This document shows, piece by piece, positions 8,431 through 14,866 of a stretch of 18,771 bases of DNA. Below the pieces are notes generated by a model. The model was given only the letters and a program-made list of their open reading frames with translations. It searched no databases and had not been told where the DNA came from. The position numbers and the translations under genes were made by a program. The DNA lies in the NCBI GenBank assembly GCA_947644475.1, contig CANRZQ010000020.1:1-18771 (forward strand), written 5' to 3'. Position 1 is the stretch's first letter. The number at the start of each line of letters is the position of its first letter. The stretch is from an uncultured Muribaculaceae bacterium. GTDB lineage: Bacteria; Bacteroidota; Bacteroidia; Bacteroidales; Muribaculaceae.

Positions 8431-8441
8431 TTTTGACACAC
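8431..8441. repeat. Possible fragment of the palindromic element's outer arm
   Basis: The 11 bases TTTTGACACAC equal the inner part of the reverse complement of the outer arm at 7592-7605. Such a short match could be chance, but a second fragment of the same element lies at 8908-8925, so the two bracket the AT-rich gene at 8492-8869. Confidence 0.3.
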
Positions 8442-8479
8442 TTATGCTGAAAAATGCATATATTATAGCGACAAATGCT

Positions 8480-8487
8480 TACATTTG
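8480..8487 (+). promoter_or_regulatory. Possible -7 box of the small membrane protein gene
   Basis: TACATTTG matches TAnnTTTG and ends 4 nt before the ATG at 8492, which would give a leaderless transcript. No TTG or TTTG lies at the expected 19-21 nt upstream, so the assignment is weak and rests on similarity to the arrangement at dnaG and at 11633. Confidence 0.35.
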
Positions 8488-8491
8488 CAAT

Positions 8492-8869
8492 ATGGAAGTT
8501 GTCATATTCTTTTTAGCATCTTCTCTATTATGGGTTATCGGATATCCTGTAATAGCATATCCCTATGCTAAAAAGTTAAAAAAGGACTATCATTGTCCGA
8601 ATGGCATTTTCGCTTTTGCCATTTTTACGGCACTGCCAATTTTTGCGACTCCTTTTATAGCATATTTGATATTAATGTCAGTATGGTTTAGGAAAATCTT
8701 GATAGCCATACCGCTCATACTATATCCTATTTGTATCGTGTATGGACTATCACTTTTCTATAAGTCTTTTTTACAAAATCGAATTGACAAAGCAAGATGG
8801 TGTTTAATTGCTACATGGGGTGTTTTGGCATTAATTGCCTTATCTTTTCATTTACTTTTTGAATCATAA
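8492..8869 (+). CDS. Small AT-rich membrane protein of unknown function
   Basis: A 125-residue protein with four hydrophobic segments: about 3-24 (VVIFFLASSLLWVIGYPVIA), 40-60, 62-85 and 104-123. The first is followed by a basic loop (YAKKLKKDYHCP), placing that loop in the cytoplasm by the positive-inside rule. I recognise no family. In-frame starts also exist at 8444 (ATG) and 8411 (TTG). I chose ATG 8492 because the first hydrophobic segment begins there and a TAnnTTTG box ends 4 nt before it, inside the longer versions. G+C is roughly one third by eye, against well over half in the core genes around it, so recent acquisition is likely. Fragments of the palindromic element flank it. No partner gene is adjacent. 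Small multi-pass proteins of this kind can be immunity or toxin-associated factors, but nothing here shows that. Confidence 0.6.
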   Translation: MEVVIFFLASSLLWVIGYPVIAYPYAKKLKKDYHCPNGIFAFAIFTALPIFATPFIAYLILMSVWFRKILIAIPLILYPICIVYGLSLFYKSFLQNRIDKARWCLIATWGVLALIALSFHLLFES

Positions 8870-8907
8870 GTATCCCAGATTAAATAGTTAATGCAATCAC
8901 GCTGACG

Positions 8908-8925
8908 CGGACGCACGAGCCCTAC
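8908..8925. repeat. Remnant of the palindromic element's inner arm
   Basis: These 18 bases, starting CGGACGCACGAGCC, equal the arm at 7695-7720 except for an internal deletion of 8 bases, after which CTAC is again shared. It lies in the 198-nt stretch between the small membrane protein and the tRNA gene. The rest of that stretch holds nothing I can name. One open frame from about 8950 ends ACYTLVQHDFE at a TAA (9063-9065) and could be a gene fragment, but there is no support for it. Confidence 0.55.
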
Positions 8926-9067
8926 ACTTATAGCATACTGCGTATATCCTTTCGGCAGAAGCGGCAGAGCGGTCCACCTTTTTTATCAATAATGCACCGT
9001 AATTTCGGGATTGACCCGATTGCCAAAAAAGCCTGCTACACTTTGGTGCAGCATGATTTTGAATAAG

Positions 9068-9139
9068 TACGCCCGTGGGGAGTCGAACCCCAATCGATGG
9101 AACCGGAATCCATTATTCTATCCATTGAACTACGGGCGC
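9068..9139 (-). tRNA. tRNA-Arg (anticodon CCG)
   Basis: The minus strand gives a complete cloverleaf of 72 nt. The acceptor stem is GCGCCCG paired with CGGGCGT (one G-U at the end), with T8-A9 and the D arm GTTC-AATGGATA-GAAT. The anticodon stem is ATGGA/TCCAT around the seven-base loop TTCCGGT, so the anticodon is CCG and reads CGG. The T arm is TGGGG-TTCGACT-CCCCA and the discriminator base is A. The CCA tail is not encoded (CTT follows), as is usual in Bacteroidetes. The gene marks the right edge of the accessory patch, but no integrase or duplicated 3' end is visible. Confidence 0.95.
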
Positions 9140-9234
9140 ATCTCGATTTTTCAATGCAAAATTACAAAACTTATCTCTAAATACCAAGTTTTTTATTGCT
9201 ATTTTGCGAATGGGGGAATTTTATGGGGCAATTG

Positions 9235-9265
9235 TTGCGTTTTAGGTGGAGATTGAGTATCTTTG
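9235..9265 (+). promoter_or_regulatory. Promoter of pepT-miaA
   Basis: TTG at 9235-9237, a 20-nt spacer and TATCTTTG at 9258-9265 match the Bacteroidetes consensus. Transcription would start near 9270-9272, giving a leader of about 25 nt. This rules out the in-frame GTG at 9246 as the pepT start, since it lies upstream of the -7 box. Confidence 0.8.
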
Positions 9266-9296
9266 TGGCATATTATCAATACACACCCTCGAAACC

Positions 9297-10517
9297 ATGA
9301 ATGTAGTTGACCGATTTCTTGATTATGTGAGATTCGACACTCAGAGTGACGAATTGACAAATATGACACCGTCGACACCCGGACAGATGATTTTTGCCCA
9401 GTATCTTCAGGAACGCCTCCAGGATATGGGGCTGGAAGAGATTTCTCTTGACGACAATGGCTATCTTATGGCCTCCCTTCCTTCCAACACCGGTGACAAT
9501 GTGCCCACTGTCGGCTTCATCGCGCACCTCGACACTTCTCCTGATATGTCGGGACGCCATGTAAAGCCCCGCATCGTCAAGGCTTACGACGGCGGCGACA
9601 TCACGCTTAACGCGGAAGATGGCATCGTGCTGTCGCCGACGGAATTTCCGGAACTGCTCAACTATGTTGGCCAGGATCTGATTGTGACCGACGGCACAAC
9701 GCTTCTCGGCGCCGACGACAAGGCCGGTGTAGCCGAAATAATATCTGCAATCGCTTATCTGAAAGAGCATCCTGAGATTAAGCATGGCAAAATCCGCATA
9801 GCATTCAACCCCGATGAGGAAATCGGCCAGGGCGCGCACAAGTTTGACGTTGACCTTTTTGGCGCCGACTGGGCCTACACCATGGACGGAGGCGAAATCG
9901 GAGAACTTGAATACGAGAACTTCAACGCTGCCGTGGCCCGCGTATCGTTCAAGGGGCGCAATGTGCATCCGGGCTATGCCAAGCATAAGATGATAAACTC
10001 GATGCGCATCGCCAACCAGTTTGTAATCATGCTTCCGCGCTGGGAAACGCCCGAACACACCGAAGGGTACGAAGGTTTCTATCATCTTGTGGGCATGGAA
10101 GGCTCTGTGGAGAAAACAGTGCTCACCTATATAATCCGCGACCACGACCGCGACCGCTTCGAACGCCGCAAGCGCGAACTTGAACATCTCGCACGCAAAA
10201 TCAACCATGAGTTCCCCGACTGCTGCACCCTCGAGATAAAGGACCAGTACTACAACATGCGCGAGAAAATCGAGCCGGTGCGCCACATCATCGACATTGC
10301 CGAGGAGGCTATGCGCCGCTCCGACATCCGGCCCAATGTAGTGCCCATACGTGGCGGCACAGACGGCGCTCAACTCTCGTTCAAGGGCCTCCCCTGCCCC
10401 AACATTTTCGCCGGCGGCCTCAACTTCCACGGCCGTTACGAGTTTGTGCCTATACCCTCGATGGAGAAGGCGCAGCAAGTTATCGTAGAAATAGCACGCC
10501 TTGTCGCAGAAAAATAA
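9297..10517 (+). CDS. pepT: Peptidase T (tripeptide aminopeptidase)
   Basis: A 406-residue cytoplasmic metallopeptidase of the M20B family that removes the N-terminal residue from tripeptides. All dinuclear zinc ligands and catalytic residues are at their usual places: H78 and D80 (AHLDTSPD), bridging D140 (LLGADDKAG), E174-E175 (DEEIGQGAHKFD), D197 (MDGG) and H379 (NFHGRYEF). The dimerisation domain inserts at about residues 208-315, with NVHPGYAKHKMINS at its start. The length equals that of characterised PepT (about 408). ATG 9297 is chosen because a strong promoter lies between it and the upstream GTG. The stop codon lies inside the miaA reading frame (17-nt overlap), so the two genes form an operon. 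Nothing in the sequence suggests oxygen-dependent control as known for the enterobacterial gene. Confidence 0.97.
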   Translation: MNVVDRFLDYVRFDTQSDELTNMTPSTPGQMIFAQYLQERLQDMGLEEISLDDNGYLMASLPSNTGDNVPTVGFIAHLDTSPDMSGRHVKPRIVKAYDGGDITLNAEDGIVLSPTEFPELLNYVGQDLIVTDGTTLLGADDKAGVAEIISAIAYLKEHPEIKHGKIRIAFNPDEEIGQGAHKFDVDLFGADWAYTMDGGEIGELEYENFNAAVARVSFKGRNVHPGYAKHKMINSMRIANQFVIMLPRWETPEHTEGYEGFYHLVGMEGSVEKTVLTYIIRDHDRDRFERRKRELEHLARKINHEFPDCCTLEIKDQYYNMREKIEPVRHIIDIAEEAMRRSDIRPNVVPIRGGTDGAQLSFKGLPCPNIFAGGLNFHGRYEFVPIPSMEKAQQVIVEIARLVAEK

Positions 10518-11382
10518 ACTCATAGTAATAACAGGCGCCACGGGCTCGGGAAAGAGCGCCGTGGCGCTTGATATTGCCCGGAGGCTTGGATGCCATATCA
10601 TATCCGCCGACTCTCGGCAGATTTTTCGTGGCATACCTATCGGCACGGCTGCCCCGACGGCCGAGGAACTCGCTGCCGTGCCCCATCATTTCGTGGCCAC
10701 GCTCGACCTCGACCGGCAATATTCAGCCGCACAATACGAGGCCGACGTTATGGCTCTGCTGCCGCGGCTGTGGGAGCAGAATCCGGTGCAGGTGATGTGC
10801 GGAGGGTCGATGATGTATATCGACGCCGTGGTCCGCGGCATTGATGAGCTGCCTACCATATCGCCCGCAGTACGGGCCGAAACGATGCGTCTCTACGAAG
10901 AGCACGGCCTCGACGCCATTCGCGCTGAACTGCGCCGCCTCGACCCTGTGGGTGCGTCGCGCGTCGACCCTGCCAATCCCCGGCGCAACATCCATGCGCT
11001 CGAAATATGCATCGAAGCCGGAGTCCCGGCCTCGACACTTCTTACGGGTCAGGCAAAAGAGCGTCCTTTCGACATAGAGATTTACCATCTGCCTATGGAA
11101 CGCTCCGACCTGTTTGACAGGATTAACCGCCGTGTCGACGCCATGGTTGATGCAGGCCTTGTTGAGGAGGCGCGCAGCGTCTACCATCTCCGCCATCTTA
11201 ACTCGCTCAACACCGTGGGCTACAAAGAACTGTTCGCGGCCTTCGACGGCACCATGCCATTGCCAGTGGCCATCGAGCGCATCAAGAAAAACACACGCGT
11301 CTACGCCAAAAAGCAGCTCACCTGGCTCCGCCGCTACCCGGCCCTCGCAGACGCCCGCCTGCTCTACGACATAATCAAATAA
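10501..11382 (+). CDS. miaA: tRNA dimethylallyltransferase MiaA
   Basis: A 293-residue enzyme that transfers a dimethylallyl group to the N6 of A37 in tRNAs reading UNN codons. The P-loop G-A-T-G-S-G-K-S spans 12-19. The D-S-R-Q motif follows at 37-40 (the Asp is the proposed general base), and G-G-S-M-M-Y (101-106) stands where many homologues have G-G-T-G-L-Y. The C-terminal part contains NTVGYKELFAA and KKNTRVYAKKQLTWLRR, the usual tRNA-binding end. The only usable start is TTG 10501: an in-frame stop lies at 10492-10494, and the first strand (KLIVITGATG) begins six codons after the TTG. The start lies within pepT (17-nt overlap), so translation is probably coupled. The overlap and the rare start codon may keep its expression low. 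Confidence 0.95.
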   Translation: MSQKNKLIVITGATGSGKSAVALDIARRLGCHIISADSRQIFRGIPIGTAAPTAEELAAVPHHFVATLDLDRQYSAAQYEADVMALLPRLWEQNPVQVMCGGSMMYIDAVVRGIDELPTISPAVRAETMRLYEEHGLDAIRAELRRLDPVGASRVDPANPRRNIHALEICIEAGVPASTLLTGQAKERPFDIEIYHLPMERSDLFDRINRRVDAMVDAGLVEEARSVYHLRHLNSLNTVGYKELFAAFDGTMPLPVAIERIKKNTRVYAKKQLTWLRRYPALADARLLYDIIK

Positions 11383-11403
11383 TAATTATCAGCGAGAATC
11401 TCA

Positions 11404-11461
11404 TAGGAACACAAGCCTCCGGCTTGTGGCAATTTTCACAAGCCGGAGGCTTGTGTTCCTA
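11404..11461. repeat. Perfect 25-bp inverted repeat with 8-nt loop
   Basis: The arms at 11404-11428 and 11437-11461 are exact reverse complements and begin TAGGAACACAAGCC. Each arm contains a smaller palindrome, CACAAGCC-tcc-GGCTTGTG. The plan (a short palindrome nested in a larger inverted repeat) is the same as at 7626-7720, though the sequence differs. It lies 21 nt after the miaA stop and could stop transcription or protect the mRNA end. There is no strong T-run directly after it, so it is not a typical intrinsic terminator. REP-like repeat is the preferred reading. Confidence 0.75.
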
Positions 11462-11482
11462 CATACAAACTACCCTGCGATA

Positions 11483-11502
11483 TACATAATATTTATTATG
11501 TA
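11483..11502. promoter_or_regulatory. 20-bp perfect dyad, operator-like
   Basis: TACATAATA and its exact reverse complement are separated by two bases. The dyad stands alone in AT-rich DNA 95 nt before the -33 box of the 11633 gene and could be a binding site for a dimeric regulator. A chance AT-rich palindrome of this length is less likely but not excluded. Confidence 0.35.
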
Positions 11503-11524
11503 GAATAGGATATTTTTTTAAAAA

Positions 11525-11575
11525 TACACTTTTCAATAAATTTTGAGGGGCTTTTTATACACTTTTCAATAAATG
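11525..11575 (+). repeat. 18-bp direct repeat, two copies 33 bp apart
   Basis: The sequence ATACACTTTTCAATAAAT occurs without change at 11525-11542 and 11558-11575. The start-to-start distance of 33 bp is about three helical turns, so bound proteins would face the same side of the DNA. The second copy ends 21 nt before the TTG box of the promoter at 11597-11627. A regulator site or a local duplication are the two likely explanations. Confidence 0.7.
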
Positions 11576-11596
11576 GGAGGAAAAAGGGTGTGGGGA

Positions 11597-11627
11597 TTGC
11601 AGGATCGGGCAATTTGTTTTATCTTTG
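11597..11627 (+). promoter_or_regulatory. Promoter of the 11633 gene
   Basis: TTG at 11597-11599, a spacer of exactly 20 nt and TATCTTTG at 11620-11627 match the Bacteroidetes consensus. The -7 box ends 5 nt before ATG 11633, so the predicted transcript has almost no leader. Confidence 0.75.
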
Positions 11628-11632
11628 CCGGC

Positions 11633-12121
11633 ATGAATATGATGATAGTGCTTGCTGTCGGCTTTTTCGGGTCGGCAGAGTTTTATATCTTGCTGGCTGT
11701 TGTGGCGGCGGCTATCGTAGCGGCGGCAGCGCGTCCGGCGTTCTCCGGGCCGGTACGCGAGGAGTTGCTCGCGGCAGAACTGCTGCCGGCAATGCCGGGC
11801 ACGACGTCTGGGCCGACAATCGAATGCCGGTGTGCCGAGGGAGGTCGTGTTGTCTTTATCCGGCACGGGCTTGAAGGCATGACCGATTCCGGCGCGGTAA
11901 GCCTCGCCGTGAAAATAAAAGGGAATGATATATCTATTGAGGAGCGCCTGTCGGCCGGCTCGATGTATGACGACCCTGTGGCCGACGCCATGTTCACACT
12001 CGACAATCTTGCCCCTGAGTTTTACCACATATCGTATCACAGCGACAAAGTGTCGCGTTTTGTGGCATTCACGCTGCACAACCGCCCGGGAATAACCACG
12101 GTGAAGTCGCTCAGTCAGTGA
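11633..12121 (+). CDS. Small membrane-anchored protein of unknown function
   Basis: A 162-residue protein I cannot assign to a family. Residues about 3-33 are a hydrophobic anchor rich in Ala/Val/Ile (YILLAVVAAAIVAAAARPAF). The rest reads as a beta-rich soluble domain with a conserved look: RVVFIRHGLEGMTDSGAVSLAVKIKG, ISIEERLSAGSMYDDPVADAMFTLDNLAPEFYHISYHS, RFVAFTLHNRPGI. It could face the periplasm or the cytoplasm. The ATG at 11633 is preferred to the upstream in-frame ATG (11573) because the promoter lies between them; ATG 11639 or 11642 would leave a short leader instead of none. An operator-like dyad and a duplicated 18-bp motif lie upstream, so expression may be regulated. The 3' end overlaps the converging ybaK gene by 11 nt. 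Nothing in the sequence or context predicts its activity. Confidence 0.7.
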   Translation: MNMMIVLAVGFFGSAEFYILLAVVAAAIVAAAARPAFSGPVREELLAAELLPAMPGTTSGPTIECRCAEGGRVVFIRHGLEGMTDSGAVSLAVKIKGNDISIEERLSAGSMYDDPVADAMFTLDNLAPEFYHISYHSDKVSRFVAFTLHNRPGITTVKSLSQ

Positions 12122-12596
12122 CGACAAGATCGGCCACAGTGGCGCGACAGAAAGCCACAAGGTGGGAAGGGGAAAGGCATAATTGAAGTCCGCGCTGGCC
12201 TGCGGAGATGTATATGCTGTCGAAATCGGAGGCTGTGGAATGTATAAATACCGGGTAAGGTTTTTTCATGCCGATAGGCGAGCATCCTCCGCGGATATAT
12301 CCTGTAAGGCCGAGCAATTCTTTCATCGCCACCATTTCCGCTTTCTTGTCGCCAAAGGCGCGGGCAGCCTTTTTGAGGTCGACCTCGCAGTTGCCCGGCA
12401 CTACGCAGACGAAGATGCCATTGCGCTCGCCTCGGAGGACAAGGGTCTTGAACACGCGGTTGATGTCTTCGCCAAGGCTGTCGGCCACATGCTGGGCGGC
12501 CAGGTCGTCGGGGTCGAATTCGTAAGGGATGAGGCGGTAGTCAATCTTGGCTTTGTCGAGCAACCGGGCCGCGTTTGTTTTTTCCAACTTTTTCAT
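12111..12596 (-). CDS. ybaK: Cys-tRNA(Pro)/Cys-tRNA(Cys) deacylase, YbaK/EbsC family
   Basis: A 161-residue protein of the YbaK family, which hydrolyses cysteine mischarged onto tRNA-Pro and so edits errors of prolyl-tRNA synthetase. Diagnostic parts are the opening TNAARLLDKAKIDYRLIPYE, the catalytic-pocket lysine K50 in R-V-F-K-T-L-V, CVVPGNCEVDLKKAARAFG (64-82), G-Y-I-R-G-G-C-S-P-I-G (99-109) and the C-terminal SAGQRGLQLCLSP. The length is normal (about 155-165). It starts 8 nt after the dnaG stop on the same strand, so it is probably the second gene of a dnaG-ybaK transcript driven by the dnaG promoter. Its last 11 nt overlap the 3' end of the gene on the other strand. Confidence 0.95.
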   Translation of the reverse strand: MKKLEKTNAARLLDKAKIDYRLIPYEFDPDDLAAQHVADSLGEDINRVFKTLVLRGERNGIFVCVVPGNCEVDLKKAARAFGDKKAEMVAMKELLGLTGYIRGGCSPIGMKKPYPVFIHSTASDFDSIYISAGQRGLQLCLSPSHLVAFCRATVADLVVTD

Positions 12597-12604
12597 GAGG
12601 AGAA

Positions 12605-14788
12605 CTATTTTTGTGTGACTATACGGTCGCCGAGGCGTTTGGCAAACAGCGACTTAGCCTGAAACAGGCTTTGCAGGTCGGCCACAAGGGCCTGAATCTT
12701 TTCGGGATTTGCCGAGGCGTCGGCCGACGCAGCCTTTATCAGGGCCTGCGCGGCGGCAATCTCGCTGTCGATTACGCAATATTTCAGTTCCATGACAGCA
12801 CGGGAGACAAGTTCGGGCAACATCTCGCGCTCAGTGGCCACATGCACGTATTTGGTATGAATCTTCGACAGCTGGTATTTCTCGACAATGAGGTCGGAGG
12901 CCACACGGCGCACCATATCGTCGGGATGTGAAAGGAATGTTGATTCAGATATATTTTCAAGCGCAGTGTCGAGCGCAGCGAAATATGCGGCATCGGCCTC
13001 CTCGGCAAGTTGAGCCTCGCGTATCTCTATATCCGCAAGTCCGTCGGCCTCGCGGCGTATCTTTTCATGGCCTTCGTCAAGAATCTGCCTGCGCACCTCT
13101 CCGGCTTTGCCGCGGGCATTGGCCTCGGCATCTTTCCATTCGCCGCCGGCGAAAACGAGCACCTCGTTGAAAATACGGCGGAAAAGAGGGTCGGTGAATT
13201 CAATCTCGTCTGTTGCAAGTTCTGTGGACACGAATTCGAGTATCGTCAAAGACTCGTCGGGGTCGGCGCCGGCATTTATCTGCACCATAGCATATTTAAG
13301 CATAAGCCTGACAATGGCTTGCTCGCACTGGCGGCGGCGGCGGTCGGCAGGGGTAAGAATCGGAGCGGCAACTGCCGGCTGTGACGCAACGGCACCTTGC
13401 GAGGCAGCCGTTGCCGCGGAATCGGCCACAACATCGGCCTTGGTGGAGTCGTCAGCATCGGAATACGGACGCTTTTCGGCTACGGCGGCAATTTCTTTTG
13501 TGAGGCGCAGGGCGAGAGTGCGCTCATCGATGCCAAGCATGCGCGAAGTCTGGCGCACATATTCGGCGCGCATCACCTCGTTAGGAACCACGGCAATGGA
13601 ACGAAGCACTTCGGTAACAACGCCCGCCCTCTTTATGGGGTCGTTCTCGACACCTTCGAGCAAAATGCGTGTCTTGAATGAAATGAAGTCGACTTCATGT
13701 GCCGCAATGTATTCCTCCACTTCCGAGAGAGAATGTGTCTGCGCGAAAGAGTCGGGGTCCTCGCCGGGAGGGAGCAGCAGTACGCGGATATTCAGTTCCT
13801 CGGCAAGCAGGAGGTCGATGCCACGGAGCGAGGCATGTATTCCGGCAGGGTCGGCATCGTAAATCACCGTTATATTCTTGGTGAACCGGTGAAGCAGGCG
13901 TATCTGCCCGATGGTAAGGGATGTGCCTGACGAGGCGACAACATTCTCGATGCCAAGCTGGTGCATGGATATTACGTCCATGTATCCTTCAACGAGAATA
14001 ACCTTATCTTGCTTCGAAATGGCCTGACGCGCCTGGTAGAGCCCGTAAAGTTCGTTGCTCTTGTGGTACACAGGCGTTTCAGGGGAGTTGACGTACTTGG
14101 CTTTCTTCTTGTCGGACGACAGGATGCGTCCGCCGAATGCGATTACGCGCCCCGAGACAGAGAAGATGGGGTATATCACACGGCCGCGGTAACGGTCGTA
14201 AAGGCCGCGGTCGGACTGTGCCACCAAGCCGGCCATGAGGAGAAATTTGTCGCTGAAACCTTTTGCCGTGGCGTCGCGCAGAAGCGAGTCGCCACGGTCG
14301 AGGCTATAACCGAGACGGAACTTTTTGATCATCTGGTCATTAATTCCTCGCTCTCGGAAATAGGCATAGCCCACATCGCGGCCTTCCTCGGTGTCGGCAA
14401 GGATATGCTCGAAATGCGCGGCGGCGAACGACAGCACTGCTATCAGCGACTCGCGCTCGGTCTCGGCCTCGCGTTCGGTGTCGGTCATCTCGCGGTCGAC
14501 AACCTCGATGTTGTATTTCTTTGCAAGGTAACGCAGGGCCTCGTTGTAGGTCATGTTCTCGAGGTCCATGAGGAAACTTACCGCCGAGCCACCCTTGCCG
14601 CAACTGAAACATTTGAAGATGCCCTTGGCTTTCGACACGGCGAAAGAAGGCGTGCGTTCGTTATGGAACGGACACAGCCCCAGATAGTTGGCGCCACGCT
14701 TGCGAAGCGACACAAAATCGCCAACCACCTCGACAATGTCGGCGGCGTCAAGGATTCTTTGCACTGTTTCCCTGTCGATGCGTTTCAT
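12605..14788 (-). CDS. dnaG: DNA primase DnaG
   Basis: A 727-residue replication primase that makes the RNA primers for lagging-strand synthesis. The N-terminal CHC2 zinc-binding domain has C39, H42, C60 and C63 (C-P-F-H and C-F-S-C-G). The RNA-polymerase core contains YPIFSVSGRVIAFGGR (206-221). The Toprim metal site has E267 in V-E-G-Y-M-D and D311/D313 in Y-D-A-D-P-A-G, then G-E-D-P-D-S-F (342-348). A low-complexity Ala/Ser linker (about 445-485) joins a divergent C-terminal helical region that should bind the DnaB helicase. The protein is longer than the enterobacterial 581 aa, mainly through this C-terminal part. The consensus promoter ends only 4 nt before the ATG, so the mRNA may be leaderless. 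ybaK follows after 8 nt. Confidence 0.98.
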   Translation of the reverse strand: MKRIDRETVQRILDAADIVEVVGDFVSLRKRGANYLGLCPFHNERTPSFAVSKAKGIFKCFSCGKGGSAVSFLMDLENMTYNEALRYLAKKYNIEVVDREMTDTEREAETERESLIAVLSFAAAHFEHILADTEEGRDVGYAYFRERGINDQMIKKFRLGYSLDRGDSLLRDATAKGFSDKFLLMAGLVAQSDRGLYDRYRGRVIYPIFSVSGRVIAFGGRILSSDKKKAKYVNSPETPVYHKSNELYGLYQARQAISKQDKVILVEGYMDVISMHQLGIENVVASSGTSLTIGQIRLLHRFTKNITVIYDADPAGIHASLRGIDLLLAEELNIRVLLLPPGEDPDSFAQTHSLSEVEEYIAAHEVDFISFKTRILLEGVENDPIKRAGVVTEVLRSIAVVPNEVMRAEYVRQTSRMLGIDERTLALRLTKEIAAVAEKRPYSDADDSTKADVVADSAATAASQGAVASQPAVAAPILTPADRRRRQCEQAIVRLMLKYAMVQINAGADPDESLTILEFVSTELATDEIEFTDPLFRRIFNEVLVFAGGEWKDAEANARGKAGEVRRQILDEGHEKIRREADGLADIEIREAQLAEEADAAYFAALDTALENISESTFLSHPDDMVRRVASDLIVEKYQLSKIHTKYVHVATEREMLPELVSRAVMELKYCVIDSEIAAAQALIKAASADASANPEKIQALVADLQSLFQAKSLFAKRLGDRIVTQK

Positions 14789-14792
14789 AATG

Positions 14793-14823
14793 CAAAATTA
14801 CGGAAAAAAAGACATGCGTGCAA
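14793..14823 (-). promoter_or_regulatory. Promoter of dnaG(-ybaK)
   Basis: On the minus strand, TTG (14823-14821), exactly 20 nt, then TAATTTTG (14800-14793) match the consensus fully. Only four bases (CATT) separate the box from the dnaG ATG at 14788, so the predicted +1 falls on or next to the A of the start codon. Confidence 0.8.
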
Positions 14824-14833
14824 TATAATTTCG

Positions 14834-14841
14834 TAACTTTG
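14834..14841 (+). promoter_or_regulatory. -7 box of the GT32-type glycosyltransferase gene
   Basis: TAACTTTG matches TAnnTTTG and predicts a start near 14846 and a 20-nt leader. No TTG lies at the usual distance upstream, so the promoter is probably weaker than the divergent dnaG promoter. The region a polymerase would cover upstream of this box overlaps the dnaG -33 box. Confidence 0.5.
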
Positions 14842-14866
14842 CACAATCCACCAACAGCCTGCAACC

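Noticed and set aside
9068..9139. tRNA-Arg as attachment site of an integrated element
   Set aside because: There is no integrase gene, and I could not find a second copy of the tRNA 3' end in the window.
9276..10646. 456-codon open frame on the minus strand
   Set aside because: It lies antisense to pepT, whose catalytic residues are all intact on the plus strand. The minus-strand translation has no recognisable domain; it is a by-product of GC-rich codon use.
13107..14836. Two long plus-strand open frames (13107-13862 and 13961-14836)
   Set aside because: Both lie antisense to dnaG, which has a full zinc finger and Toprim site. The products are low-complexity and unlike any protein family.
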